Positions 53,099 to 62,233 of a DNA stretch of 64,000 nt are shown here, piece after piece. Positions within the stretch are counted from its first letter, which is position 1. Each line of letters starts with the position of its first letter. The notes under the pieces are model-generated. The model saw only the letters and a list, made by a program, of their open reading frames with translations, was not told the origin of the DNA and did no database searches. The stretch lies in assembly GCF_003113265.1 (NCBI RefSeq), contig NZ_PUIV01000003.1, positions 1 through 64,000 on the forward strand. The letters are read 5' to 3'. Origin of the DNA: Methylosinus sporium (GTDB lineage: Bacteria > Pseudomonadota > Alphaproteobacteria > Rhizobiales > Beijerinckiaceae). A program made the position numbers and the translations under genes.

Positions 53099-53641
53099 CT
53101 ACTCGATCACGAGGAGCGGTTCGCCATATTCGACCGGCTGTCCGTCTTCGACCAGAATGGCCGTCACCACGCCGCCCTTGGGGGCGACAATGTCGTTGAA
53201 GGTCTTCATCGCCTCGATGAGCAGCAGCTTGTCGCCGGCGGTGACGCGGGCGCCGACCTCGACGAAGGGCTTGGCGTCCGGGCTCGGCCGCAGATAGGCG
53301 GTGCCGACCATGGGCGATTTCAGCGCGTCGGCGTGCTCGGCCGCCGCGGCGGGGGCCGGCGCGGCAGGTCTGGCAGCGGGCGCCGGCGCGGCGACAGGGG
53401 CCGGCGCATAGGCTGCGGCCGGCAGAGCGATGGTCGCATGGGCAGGCGCCACGACGGCCGGCGTGCGCGCGGCGCGAATACGCAGATCGCCCTTCTGGAC
53501 CTCGATCTCGGTCAGATCGCTCTCGCCGAGCAGGCGTGCGATCTCACGCAGCAGCTCGGTGTCGACGCCGGCGGCTCCGGCGGCGACTTTCGGTTTTGCG
53601 GCAGTGGTGGAAGGGCGACGAGTTTGGGCTTTGCGCGCCAT
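53099..53641 (-). CDS. accB: Acetyl-CoA carboxylase, biotin carboxyl carrier protein
   Basis: A 180-residue carrier protein: N-terminal domain ([22 protein letters not shown]), an Ala/Pro-rich hinge (residues ~65-98) and the biotinyl domain with the biotin lysine in IEAMKTFND. It is slightly longer than usual at the N-terminus (basic start [13 protein letters not shown]). It is 6 bases from aroQ and co-transcribed with accC. Confidence 0.96.
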   Translation of the reverse strand: MARKAQTRRPSTTAAKPKVAAGAAGVDTELLREIARLLGESDLTEIEVQKGDLRIRAARTPAVVAPAHATIALPAAAYAPAPVAAPAPAARPAAPAPAAAAEHADALKSPMVGTAYLRPSPDAKPFVEVGARVTAGDKLLLIEAMKTFNDIVAPKGGVVTAILVEDGQPVEYGEPLLVIE

Positions 53642-53647
53642 GATTGC

Positions 53648-54091
53648 TCAGGTCTTTCTTTCTTCTCGATCGAACAATGCGTCCAGCGCCAGAACGTAGG
53701 AATCGGCTCCGAAACCGGCGATGACGCCGCGAGCCACTGGCGCGATGAAGGAGTGACGCCGAAAATTCTCCCGCGCATGAACATTGGAGAGATGCACTTC
53801 GACGACTGTCGCTCCCGAGCCTTTGATGGCGTCATGGAGCGCGATCGACGTATGGGTGAAGGCACCGGCGTTGAGGATCACCGCCGCGCCGACTTTGCCC
53901 GCCTCCTGAATCCAGTCCACGAGGTCGCCCTCGTGATTGGACTGCCGGAACACGAGATCGAGCCCGCGGGCGGCGCAAATCTCGGCCAGCCGCGCCTTTA
54001 TATCGTCGAGCGTCGCGCGGCCGTAGACATCGGGCTCGCGCGTCCCGAGCAGATTGAGGTTTGGACCGTTGAGAACATGGACGGCGGGCAT
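53648..54091 (-). CDS. aroQ: Type II 3-dehydroquinate dehydratase
   Basis: A 147-residue type II dehydroquinase of the shikimate pathway. VLNGPNLNLLGTREPDVYG with the active-site tyrosine, NAGAFTHTSIALHDA and EVHLSNVHARENFRRHS are all present. First gene of the aroQ-accB-accC string; about 100 bases separate it from the DsbA-family gene upstream. Confidence 0.96.
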   Translation of the reverse strand: MPAVHVLNGPNLNLLGTREPDVYGRATLDDIKARLAEICAARGLDLVFRQSNHEGDLVDWIQEAGKVGAAVILNAGAFTHTSIALHDAIKGSGATVVEVHLSNVHARENFRRHSFIAPVARGVIAGFGADSYVLALDALFDREERKT

Positions 54092-54192
54092 GAGGGTCCT
54101 GAACGAAGGGCGGGTCCTGAACGAAGGGCGCGCGCCGCCCCGGCGGGGCCTCTTCTAGCCTCATTGCCGCCGCGAAGGAAGCCCCGCCCCCG

Positions 54193-54984
54193 TCAGCAGA
54201 CCGTCTTGCCGCACTTGCGCGTGTTGTCGATCTTGGCTTTGAGCTGCTGATAGCCGACCGCGCCGACGATCACCTCCTTGCCCAGCACCCAGGACGGCGT
54301 GCCGCTCAGATTGAGGCTGTCGGCGAGTTCCATGACCTCCTTGATGGACGCCTTGCTCTCGGGGCTTTTGGCGTCCTTCTCGAGCTTGGCCGGATCGGCG
54401 CCAAGCTCCTTGGCGACGGCGATCGCCTGCGCCTTGCCGACCGCGCCGCGCGTGTTGAGCAGCTTGCGATGGAATTCGTAGAATTTCTCCGGCTTGAGCT
54501 GCAGGCGCGCCGCGCCGGCGACCTCGGCCGCCTCGACCGAGCCGGCGCCGAGCACGGGGAAATCCTTCAGCACGACGCGCAGCTTGGGGTCGCCGTCGAT
54601 GAGCTTGGCGATATCGTCCAGCGCGCGTTTGCAATAGCCGCAGTTATAGTCGAAGAACTCGACCAGAGTGACGTCGCCCGCCGGATTGCCGATCACCGCC
54701 TGATTGGCGGAATTGAACAATTTATCCGCGCCCTGAGTGACCGCCTTTTGCCGCGAATCCGCCTCGGCGACCTTCTGGCGGCGCTCGAGCTCGTCGATGG
54801 CGTCGCGAATCACCTCTGGATTGGCAATGAGATAATCATGGACGATTTTCTCGATCTCGGCCTTTTGCGGGACCGCGAGCTCGGCGCGCAGCGGCGTGGC
54901 GACGGCGGCGAGGCCGACCGCCGCGACGGCCGCGGCGCGGACGAGAGCGCCGAGGTCGAAAATTTGGGCGAGCCGCAGCGACAT
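54193..54984 (-). CDS. DsbA-family thiol:disulfide oxidoreductase
   Basis: A 263-residue periplasmic protein: signal segment (AAAVAAVGLAAVATPLRAEL), a helical ScsC/Com1-like N-terminal region (IEKIVHDYLIANPEVIRDAIDELERR) that may serve for oligomerisation, and a thioredoxin fold with the CGYC active site in FFDYNCGYCKRAL and cis-Pro in GTPSWVLG. ATG 54984 has GAGGAG 7 bases upstream. It could help fold cysteine-containing envelope proteins; its neighbour LptD needs disulfides in other bacteria. Confidence 0.9.
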   Translation of the reverse strand: MSLRLAQIFDLGALVRAAAVAAVGLAAVATPLRAELAVPQKAEIEKIVHDYLIANPEVIRDAIDELERRQKVAEADSRQKAVTQGADKLFNSANQAVIGNPAGDVTLVEFFDYNCGYCKRALDDIAKLIDGDPKLRVVLKDFPVLGAGSVEAAEVAGAARLQLKPEKFYEFHRKLLNTRGAVGKAQAIAVAKELGADPAKLEKDAKSPESKASIKEVMELADSLNLSGTPSWVLGKEVIVGAVGYQQLKAKIDNTRKCGKTVC

Positions 54985-55031
54985 GGCAATCTCCTCGAGG
55001 GGTTCGGAACGTCCTCTTCGACGTTCGCGCG

Positions 55032-57650
55032 TCAGGGCTGGGTGCGCACGCCGTCGTTGAGCTGAAGCGAGCCGAGCCCATAGTTGAATTTGGCGTCGCC
55101 GAGCGTGCGCAATTGCAACGACACCATGATGGTCTGGTTCCGCGAGAGCCCGGTCGAGGTGTTCCCTTGGAAGACCGACGAATAATTGACGGAGACGGTG
55201 GTGCATTCGTCGTGGTAGCCGCCCCCGAGGCCCAGCGCGGCGACCGAGAACAGCGGCGCCGATCCGGTGATCGTGCTGCCCGTCAGCGTGATATTCGTCG
55301 CCGGCGAGACGGTCAAGGAATTGTAGAGATAGCGGCTCATGTCGAAAGTGGCGGAGCCGGTGAGAAAATAATTCTTGGTGATGTCGTAGCGGCCATTCAC
55401 CGACATGCCCTGGCGGCGCTGGTCGAAGCCGATCACCGGCTGCGACGCGTAATTGGCGTATTGCAGATTGACGGTGAGCGGATCGAGCTTGAACGAGGCG
55501 ATGACGTCTATGCGGCGGCCGCGCAATCCGTCCGGATCGAACCGCCCTTTGCCGACGATGCTGAAGAACGACGAAGGCGCGATGGCGAGACGGCCGACCC
55601 AATCCGAAGTGCGCGTGTCGAGGCCCGAAGAAAGGCCGACATTGGCGGCGTCGGCGGTGGAATAGCCGTTCTTGCCGGCCAGCTGCCGCGACTGGCCGAC
55701 GAGGGCGTTGATGAAGCCGCCATTGGCGAAGGTCAGCGTGCCCTGCCCGCCGTAATTGATGCGCGTGCCGGTCTCGAAGCGGTCGTAGCCGGAATATTTG
55801 CTCCATTCGAACAGGTTGGAATCGTCGAAGACGAGGCTCTGCGCGTCCATGTTGACGAGCGAGGGGATCGACGACTGGTTCGGCCGCGCCACCACTTGCG
55901 CGATCGGTTCGACCACGAGATCGCCGAGATTGCTGCGCGCGAGAATGGGATAGCGCCATTCGACGCCGCCGCCCGGCGTCGCCTGTCCCCGAAACACGCT
56001 GTCCGCGCCATTGACGAACAGCGACTGCGCAGAATTGGGAATCGGCTGCCCGACGCTGTTGTAGGCGGCGTAGGAATTCGTCGAGTCGTAATTGAGATAG
56101 GAGCCGGTCACGCGGGTGAAGGCGAAGGGCGTCCAGGCGCCGCCGATCGGGTCGATGAAGCGGCGCTGCCAGGAGGCCATCGCCGTCGCATGTTGATAGT
56201 CGCCGCCGACGCCGCGCAGCAGGCAGCCGCTCTTGTACGGATCGACGGAGGGCGAGTAGAGCTGGCAGACGTTATAGAGGCCATAGAGCGAATCGAGCGT
56301 GCGCGGCTGGATCGACTCGTAATTGGCGATGCTGGCGGAGGTGCTGGTGAAATTGGCGTCCAGCGTGATCTGGCCGCCGATGCCGAAGGTCTTGGCCGGG
56401 TCCACGGCGAAAGAGCGATTATAGTCGAGCAGAGGATGCACGACCGGCTGCTGCGCCTGCACGTCGCTGGCCGACAGGCCCTGGAAGTAATAGCCGCGCA
56501 GATCGAAATAACTGCGCGGCCCCTGCCCGGTCAAATAGACGGTCGAAGACGCCTCGCGGAAGAAGTAGTTCTGCAGGAAACTGTTGTACTGCTTGTAATC
56601 CTGCAGGAAATAGCGGTCGCTGAGCACGGTGGCGTCCCAGCCGAAGCGCCAATAATCGTTGATGGCGAATTCGCCATTCGAATAGATCGAGCCGCGCCAG
56701 CGCTCGTTGCGCGCGCCATAGGGCGCGATGGTGAAGGCGCTGGGGTCGCTGACATGCGTCCCCTCGGCGCGGATGACATAGGAGCCGTTCTCGAGCCGAT
56801 GACGGAACTCGGCCGCGAGGAAGGGGCCCTGCCGCGTGAAGCCGGTCGGCGTGATGGTGAGATCGTAATTGGGCGCAATCGCCCAATAATAAGGCACGCC
56901 GACGCCGAAGCCGAGCTGCTGGCGATAGGTCAGCTGCGGGTTGAGAAAGCCGGACTTGCGCTTCACCGATGGATCGGCCGACCAGAAATAGGGGACATAG
57001 GCGATCGGCGTCCCGAACAGTTCCAGCGAGGCGTCCTCGTAATAGATCACCTTCTCGTCATTGTCGTGGATGATGCGCTTGGCGTGGACGGTCCACAGCC
57101 GGGGCTTGCTCGGATCGTTCTGGCAGGCGTCGCAGGCGGTATAGGCGCCTTGCTCGAAGGTCGTGACCTCGCCCGCGCGCTCGGCGCGCGGCGAGGTGAA
57201 ATGCGTGCTCTCGGCGCTCTCGACCTGCAGGCTGTCGATAAAGCCGTTCTTGAAGTCGTCGGTGAAGTCGAAGCGATCGGCATAGGCGATCGATCCGTCC
57301 TTCTCGGTGAGCTTGGCGTGGCCTTCGGCGAAGACGCGCTGCGTGTTGCGGTCATAGACGACGCGGTCCGCCTCCAGCACCCGGCCCTTGTAGAAAATCT
57401 GCACGGAGCCGCGCGCTGTGACGACGTTACGGCGCTCGTCATAGGCGAGCTCCTTGGCCTCCACCACCATGCGCTGCGCGCTCTCGGGCGGCGGCGCGGC
57501 CAGCGGCTGCGCGCGACCCACGACCGGGGCCGCGAAGAGAAGAACAGCGAGGGCCGGAGAGAGCCGGGAAAGAAGGCGCGACGACGCCGGCCCGGAGCGG
57601 ATTCGCTCCGGCCCCGGCCTAGATTCGCGAGAGCGACGACGGGACTCCAT
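55032..57650 (-). CDS. lptD: LPS assembly protein LptD
   Basis: An 872-residue outer-membrane barrel protein that inserts lipopolysaccharide in the outer leaflet. A signal region (LSPALAVLLFAAPVVGRAQPL) is followed by the OstA/LptA-like domain (VVEAKELAYDERRNVVTARGSVQIFYKGRVLEAD) and the barrel with many YxF/W strands. The start ATG shares one base with the lptG stop (TGATG), so they are coupled. Two cysteine positions (CDACQND) lie in the N-terminal domain. Confidence 0.93.
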   Translation of the reverse strand: MESRRRSRESRPGPERIRSGPASSRLLSRLSPALAVLLFAAPVVGRAQPLAAPPPESAQRMVVEAKELAYDERRNVVTARGSVQIFYKGRVLEADRVVYDRNTQRVFAEGHAKLTEKDGSIAYADRFDFTDDFKNGFIDSLQVESAESTHFTSPRAERAGEVTTFEQGAYTACDACQNDPSKPRLWTVHAKRIIHDNDEKVIYYEDASLELFGTPIAYVPYFWSADPSVKRKSGFLNPQLTYRQQLGFGVGVPYYWAIAPNYDLTITPTGFTRQGPFLAAEFRHRLENGSYVIRAEGTHVSDPSAFTIAPYGARNERWRGSIYSNGEFAINDYWRFGWDATVLSDRYFLQDYKQYNSFLQNYFFREASSTVYLTGQGPRSYFDLRGYYFQGLSASDVQAQQPVVHPLLDYNRSFAVDPAKTFGIGGQITLDANFTSTSASIANYESIQPRTLDSLYGLYNVCQLYSPSVDPYKSGCLLRGVGGDYQHATAMASWQRRFIDPIGGAWTPFAFTRVTGSYLNYDSTNSYAAYNSVGQPIPNSAQSLFVNGADSVFRGQATPGGGVEWRYPILARSNLGDLVVEPIAQVVARPNQSSIPSLVNMDAQSLVFDDSNLFEWSKYSGYDRFETGTRINYGGQGTLTFANGGFINALVGQSRQLAGKNGYSTADAANVGLSSGLDTRTSDWVGRLAIAPSSFFSIVGKGRFDPDGLRGRRIDVIASFKLDPLTVNLQYANYASQPVIGFDQRRQGMSVNGRYDITKNYFLTGSATFDMSRYLYNSLTVSPATNITLTGSTITGSAPLFSVAALGLGGGYHDECTTVSVNYSSVFQGNTSTGLSRNQTIMVSLQLRTLGDAKFNYGLGSLQLNDGVRTQP

Positions 57651-58735
57651 CAGCCGTCCTCCGAATGCAGTAGAACGAGCGCACCCAACATGCTTCCGAC
57701 GAGAGCAGGCGACCAAGCAGCGACCAGCGGGCTGATGACGCCCGCGCCGCCCAGATCGGAAAAGATTTTCGAGCCGATATAAAGCACGAAGCCCGAGACG
57801 ACGCCACCCGAAATGGTCCGTGCGATTCCGCCAAATCGAAAGAATCTTAATGAAAAGGAAGCGGCGACGAGAACCATGGCGACCAGCAGCAGGGGCCGCG
57901 CCAGAAGCGTTTGAAATTGCAGCGTATACCCGGTCGGGTCGAGGCCTGCGTCGCGGCTGCTGTCGCCGAGCCGCGGCAGATCCCAGAAGGGCGCGCCCTG
58001 CGGCGGCGTCGCCGCCGAGGCGAGCTGCTCGGGCGTCAGATCGGTGGCCAAAAGATAGGAGCCGACGGCCCGCGATGCTTCGCCCGGGGCGCTGACGCGG
58101 GCGTCTTCGAGCACGAAAACGCCGGCGAGCAGCCGCGCCCGCGCCGCCTCGACGCGCTCGAGGAAGACCCCGTCCTTCTGATAGACATTGACGCTGACGC
58201 CATCGAGCGCGAGGCCGCCGGCCCGCACATCGACCGCATGCATGATCGCCTGACCGTCGACGCCATTGAGGCGGAACCATTTGCCGTGATCGATGCGCAC
58301 GCTGCCTTCCACGCCGAACAGATCGAGCTCCATCTGGTCGGAGCGCATCTTCATCATCGCCGAGACCGGATTATAAAGTGTGACCGAAACGATCCCGATC
58401 GTCGCCGCGACGAGCGCCGGCGGCAGCAGGAACTGCCAGACCGACATGCCCGAGGCGCGCGCGACGACGAGCTCGAGCTTGCGGGTGAGGTCGACGAAGG
58501 TCGCCATGGAGCCGAACAGCACGGCGAAGGGGAGAATCAATTCCGCCGTCGCCGGGACGCGCAGCAGGGTCATCAGCGCCACAGTGCCGGCGCCCGCCTG
58601 CGGAATGTCGCCGGCGCGCCGCAGCAGCTCCACGAAATAGACGACGAACATGAGACAGAACATGGCGACGAAGATCGCCATGATCGTCTTGGTGAATCGC
58701 GCGGCGAGATAGCGCGTGATGGTGACGCCGATCAT
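57650..58735 (-). CDS. lptG: LPS export permease LptG
   Basis: A 361-residue LptF/LptG-family permease with three N-terminal membrane helices (TIMAIFVAMFCLMFVVYFVELL, LILPFAVLFGSMATFVDL, LLPPALVAATIGIVSVTLY), a periplasmic jellyroll domain and three C-terminal helices. It takes LPS from the inner membrane with LptB. In many relatives lptF lies directly upstream; here 433 bases of non-coding DNA do. Confidence 0.92.
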   Translation of the reverse strand: MIGVTITRYLAARFTKTIMAIFVAMFCLMFVVYFVELLRRAGDIPQAGAGTVALMTLLRVPATAELILPFAVLFGSMATFVDLTRKLELVVARASGMSVWQFLLPPALVAATIGIVSVTLYNPVSAMMKMRSDQMELDLFGVEGSVRIDHGKWFRLNGVDGQAIMHAVDVRAGGLALDGVSVNVYQKDGVFLERVEAARARLLAGVFVLEDARVSAPGEASRAVGSYLLATDLTPEQLASAATPPQGAPFWDLPRLGDSSRDAGLDPTGYTLQFQTLLARPLLLVAMVLVAASFSLRFFRFGGIARTISGGVVSGFVLYIGSKIFSDLGGAGVISPLVAAWSPALVGSMLGALVLLHSEDG

Positions 58736-59168
58736 CCGACCCTCGCGCGCGAATCGAAATCGGAGAGGCGGAACGAGGCCGGCACATGTCGCGCAGAATC
58801 GATCGCCATCGCCTGTCGTCGCCCTCCCCCCGATGCGCCCTGCCGACGCGACCTGTTCCGCACCGCTTGGCTAGACGCTCCGACGGCTCGGCGCAAGCCG
58901 AGGCCGGCGCGAGGGTCGATCGACGCGGTCGATCGAAGCTGCCCTGCCCTCGAGGCTTTTCCTGGGCGAAGCCGCGCCGCCCCCGCCTCACCGGCTCGCG
59001 CGCTCTTCGACCGAAGGGTCGATGCATCCGACCGAGACCATTCGTCGACCTCCCCTGACGCGCGCCTCTCGCCCATCGTTTCGTAACCTTCCGCCGCTAG
59101 CTTGCGAATTTGCTCGACGAAGCGCGCGCCTCCTGCGCCGCCCGCCAGCCGCATAGAAATGGGCGTCG
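58736..59168. other. Intergenic, divergent promoter region
   Basis: About 430 bases between the leftward lptG-lptD operon and the rightward acyltransferase gene. The long frame on the minus strand (58732-59205) is Arg/Ser/Ala-rich and shows no LptF similarity. It must hold both promoters; I cannot place them. Confidence 0.45.
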
Positions 59169-60221
59169 ATGCGAGAATCTCGGATCGCCTGGGTCGACAA
59201 TGCAAAAGGAATGAGCGTCATCCTCGTCGTCATGATGCATTCCGCGCTCGGCGTCGGAGAGGCGATGGGGGACGAGGGGCTGCTGCATTGGATCGTGGCT
59301 TTCGCCAAGCCGTTTCGCATCCCCGGCTTTTTTTTCATCGCCGGGCTTTTCCTGTCCCGCGGAATCGATCGCGACTGGCGCGCCTATCTCGATACGAAGC
59401 TCGTCCATTTCGCTTATTTTTATTTTCTGTGGCTCTTCGTCCAATGGCTGTTCAAGAGCGGACTGTGGTCGGGAGCCGATCCGCTGAACGCGTTTCGGCA
59501 ATTGGCGCTCGCCACGATCGAGCCGTTCGGCACATTGTGGTTCATTTATCTGCTGCCGATCTTTTTCGTCGTCGCCAAGCTGCTGCGCGGCGTTCCGCCG
59601 CCGATCCTGCTGCTGGCGGCCGCGCTGCTGGAGACCGCCCGCATCGAGAGCGGCTGGACCGCGCCGGACGAATTCGCCGCTCGCTTCTTCTTTTTCCTGG
59701 CCGGTCATATGTTGGCGCCGCAGGTCTTCGCCCTGGCCGAATCGGCGAGGCGGGCTCCGCGCGCGGCGCTGACATGGCTGCTCGGCTGGGCTGCGGCCGA
59801 AGCCGCATTGGCCTTCTCGCCGGCCCCGATCGCCGGCTATTCCACGCTCGCATCGCTGCCGCTGATGAGCCTCACGGCCGGCTTGGCGGGCGCGGCGGCC
59901 GTCATCGCCGGCGCCGCGCTCGCCTGCGATCTTCCGGCAATGGGATGGCTACGCTATTGCGGCGCCAATTCACTGGCGATCTATCTCGGATTTTTTCTGC
60001 CTATGGCGGCCGCGCGCAAGCTCATCGTCGATCATGATCTCGTCGCAAATGTGGACATGGCCTCGCTCATCGTCACGCTGACCGCGGTGGGCGGCCCCCT
60101 GCTCCTGCAAAAAATGACGAAGCGCGGGCGATTTCGCTTTCTCTTCGAAAGGCCGGCATTCTTCCGGCTCGCGGCGAGATCTCGCGAGATCGAGCGGGAC
60201 GCCCGCCAGGACGCTCTCTGA
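59169..60221 (+). CDS. Acyltransferase family 3 membrane protein
   Basis: A 350-residue protein with about ten hydrophobic segments. The start SRIAWVDNAKGMSVILVVMMHSALGV carries the conserved histidine of the acyltransferase-3 family (OafA/OpgC type), and RIPGFFFIAGLFLSR follows. Such enzymes acetylate or succinylate surface sugars. The start ATG 59169 lies after a weak site. It stands alone. Confidence 0.85.
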   Translation: MRESRIAWVDNAKGMSVILVVMMHSALGVGEAMGDEGLLHWIVAFAKPFRIPGFFFIAGLFLSRGIDRDWRAYLDTKLVHFAYFYFLWLFVQWLFKSGLWSGADPLNAFRQLALATIEPFGTLWFIYLLPIFFVVAKLLRGVPPPILLLAAALLETARIESGWTAPDEFAARFFFFLAGHMLAPQVFALAESARRAPRAALTWLLGWAAAEAALAFSPAPIAGYSTLASLPLMSLTAGLAGAAAVIAGAALACDLPAMGWLRYCGANSLAIYLGFFLPMAAARKLIVDHDLVANVDMASLIVTLTAVGGPLLLQKMTKRGRFRFLFERPAFFRLAARSREIERDARQDAL

Positions 60222-60445
60222 GCTCCGATTTCCGACCCTGTTCGACGAGGGAAGGCCGAGAGGGCCCGATCGCCCTGCGCTTTCGCCGCCAGCGCCTAGA
60301 GGGGACGAAAGTCCCACAGGGCGCGCCTATCCTCGATATTCGATTGAGCGACCTGAGACATGGGTGACAGTTTGTTCCGGACACATGGGCCACGCCTCCA
60401 CATTTTGTTCGCTTTCATCGCCGAGATGAAAACCGCGTCCGGGAT

Positions 60446-61051
60446 TCAGCGTCGCCTCTGTTCTATCAGCGCTTCGAGCTCGGCGATTCGCCGATCCCGC
60501 TTCGCCAGCATATCGTCGACCTCATCGGCGTCGATCTTGCGCGGAATGTGCTGGGGGCAGTTGGCGTCCCAGGCCGACACACTGAACAGAAGCACGCGCT
60601 CGGGCGCCGCGGCGTGGTCATCGGGCGTCACTGATCGGAGCAAAGCGTCATCTCCTTCCACCATGGAGGCCTCGCCCCAGATCTTGATCCGGCGCCGGTT
60701 CGCATAGTCCATCAGAAAAATGAACGCCTTGCAGTTGTCGAGCAGATTGCCCTGCGAGATGAACTGACGGTTGCCTCTGAAATCGGCCATCGCCAAACTG
60801 TGCTCGTCGATCGGCATGAGGAAGCCGCGCGGCCCGCCGCGATGCTGGATATAGGGTTGTCCCTCGGCGTTCACGGTCGCGAGGTAGAAGCTGTTCTGCT
60901 GGGCGATGAACGCCGCCAGTTGGGGGGTGATGCGGTCCTGCCAGCCACGCGCCTCCATTTTGGCATAGGCGTCGCGCGAGCCGTTTCGGCGCTGAAGCTG
61001 CTTCACCGTCTCGGTGAAGGCGATGTCGCTGTTGGGGCGTTGGTTGTCCAT
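60446..61051 (-). CDS. Pyridoxamine 5'-phosphate oxidase-like flavoprotein
   Basis: A 201-residue protein with a split-barrel flavin fold: ITPQLAAFIAQQNSFYLATVNAEGQPYIQHRGGPRGFLMPID and DNCKAFIFLMDYANRRRIKIWGEA. Not the biosynthetic PdxH, whose conserved end is missing; relatives are general stress or F420/FMN-binding proteins. The helical C-terminus (DEVDDMLAKRDRRIAELEALIEQ) may be a coiled coil. 69 bases upstream (to its right) is the DsrE gene, transcribed the same way. Confidence 0.82.
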   Translation of the reverse strand: MDNQRPNSDIAFTETVKQLQRRNGSRDAYAKMEARGWQDRITPQLAAFIAQQNSFYLATVNAEGQPYIQHRGGPRGFLMPIDEHSLAMADFRGNRQFISQGNLLDNCKAFIFLMDYANRRRIKIWGEASMVEGDDALLRSVTPDDHAAAPERVLLFSVSAWDANCPQHIPRKIDADEVDDMLAKRDRRIAELEALIEQRRR

Positions 61052-61120
61052 GATCGATCCCTTGGCAGAGTCGAGGGAGCGGGCGCCCGGCCGCGAATGC
61101 GGCCGGGCGCGGAACGAAGA

Positions 61121-61498
61121 TCAGAATGTGACGAGGCTGTAGCCCTGGTCGAGGTAGCTCGACAGATCGAGCACGCCCGGCGTTCCGGGAATCGCCTTTT
61201 CGTAATCGAGCTTCAGTCCGGTCTTGCGAGCGTCCTCTGTGGCGCCGAAAACATCCGCGCAGCCGCCGCAGACGCCCGCGACGACGTCCTTCACCGCTTC
61301 ATAGAGAGCATGCGCCGCGTGGTCGGCTCGAACGAGCTGAGCCGGCCAGCGCGTGCCGGCGCCCTGGAAGACGACAGCGACGTCTTTGCCTTTCTCCTTG
61401 AGCTCGTAAGCGAGAAACAGGCCGTTGAAGAGGCGGCCGAGCGCTTCCTCGGAGCCGGACTTCGGATCGGAATAGATGATGATGGCGGTCTTGCTCAT
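61121..61498 (-). CDS. DsrE-family protein
   Basis: A 125-residue DsrE/DsrF-like protein: KTAIIIYSDPKSGSEEALGRLFNGL, VAVVFQGAGTRW and GVCGGCADVFGA with a cysteine pair. The family includes sulfur-transfer and redox proteins; the function here is unknown. GGAGAAACCCC lies before ATG 61498. Probably co-transcribed with the PNPOx-like gene. Confidence 0.82.
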   Translation of the reverse strand: MSKTAIIIYSDPKSGSEEALGRLFNGLFLAYELKEKGKDVAVVFQGAGTRWPAQLVRADHAAHALYEAVKDVVAGVCGGCADVFGATEDARKTGLKLDYEKAIPGTPGVLDLSSYLDQGYSLVTF

Positions 61499-61533
61499 GG
61501 GGTTTCTCCTGACGATTGCCGAATGGTTTCGAA

Positions 61534-61591
61534 GCGAGCCTGAAGGCTCGCGGTCCGATGCGCGCCCTGGACCGCGAGCCTTCAGGCTCGC
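61534..61591. repeat. Large perfect inverted repeat (23-bp arms)
   Basis: Left arm 61534-61556 and right arm 61569-61591 are exact reverse complements around a 12-base loop. Each arm also contains GCGAGCCTGAAGGCTCGC, itself a near-palindrome, so the site can fold as one long hairpin or as two small ones. It lies between two leftward genes and looks like a REP/BIME-type element or a strong attenuator. Confidence 0.75.
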
Positions 61592-61641
61592 TCTTGTCCG
61601 CCAGCGACGTCATGAACGACGCGAATCGAGTCCGCTCGCCG

Positions 61642-62106
61642 TCAGAGGCCGAGATCGCTCAAGCTCGGATGATCGTCCGGACGCCTGCCGAGCGGCCATT
61701 GAAATTTCCGATCGGCGGCGGAGATCGGAAGATCATTGATGCTGGCGATGCGCAGGCGCATGAGGCCCTGCGCGTCGAACTCCCAATTTTCATTGCCGTA
61801 GGAGCGAAACCAATTCCCGCTGTCGTCGCGCCATTCATAGGCGAAACGGACGGCGATCCGATTCTCGCGGAACGCCCAAAGCTCCTTGATGAGCCGGTAC
61901 TCCAGCTCTCGCGACCATTTGCGTTGGAGAAAGGCCTCGATCCGATCGCGGCCGACGATGAATTCGGCGCGATTGCGCCAGTGGCTGTCGATCGAATAGG
62001 CCTGCGCGACGCGTTCCGGATCGCGGCTGTTCCAGGCGTCCTCGGCGAGGCGCACTTTTTGGGCGGCGGTTTCGGCGGTGAAAGGCGGTAGCGGCGGTCT
62101 CGACAT
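61642..62106 (-). CDS. DUF1348 (SnoaL/NTF2-like) protein
   Basis: A 154-residue protein of DUF1348: [52 protein letters not shown] and [19 protein letters not shown]. It has the NTF2-like cone fold; no reaction is known. GGAGGAGG lies 5 bases before ATG 62106, so I do not use the ATG at 62130. It is divergent from the LysR gene at 62234, its likely regulator. Confidence 0.88.
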   Translation of the reverse strand: MSRPPLPPFTAETAAQKVRLAEDAWNSRDPERVAQAYSIDSHWRNRAEFIVGRDRIEAFLQRKWSRELEYRLIKELWAFRENRIAVRFAYEWRDDSGNWFRSYGNENWEFDAQGLMRLRIASINDLPISAADRKFQWPLGRRPDDHPSLSDLGL

Positions 62107-62233
62107 GATTTCCTCCTCCGATTGGCGCATGTGAGCGAGGCGTTTTGCCTGTCACCCGGAAAATGATAGATGACGATCGAAACGATAATCGCCTTTCTCG
62201 GCACGACATCGTTGCGGCAGGCGCAGCAATCCG

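Noticed and set aside
54985-55959. N-terminal extension of the DsbA-family gene to 588 residues
   Set aside because: The extension runs opposite-frame through lptD. A strong GAGGAG before ATG 54984 and a signal peptide right after it fix the start.
55113-57782. An 889-codon open frame on the plus strand
   Set aside because: It is antisense to lptD and has the composition of a shadow frame (long runs of A, R, D, E and G without fold-like pattern).
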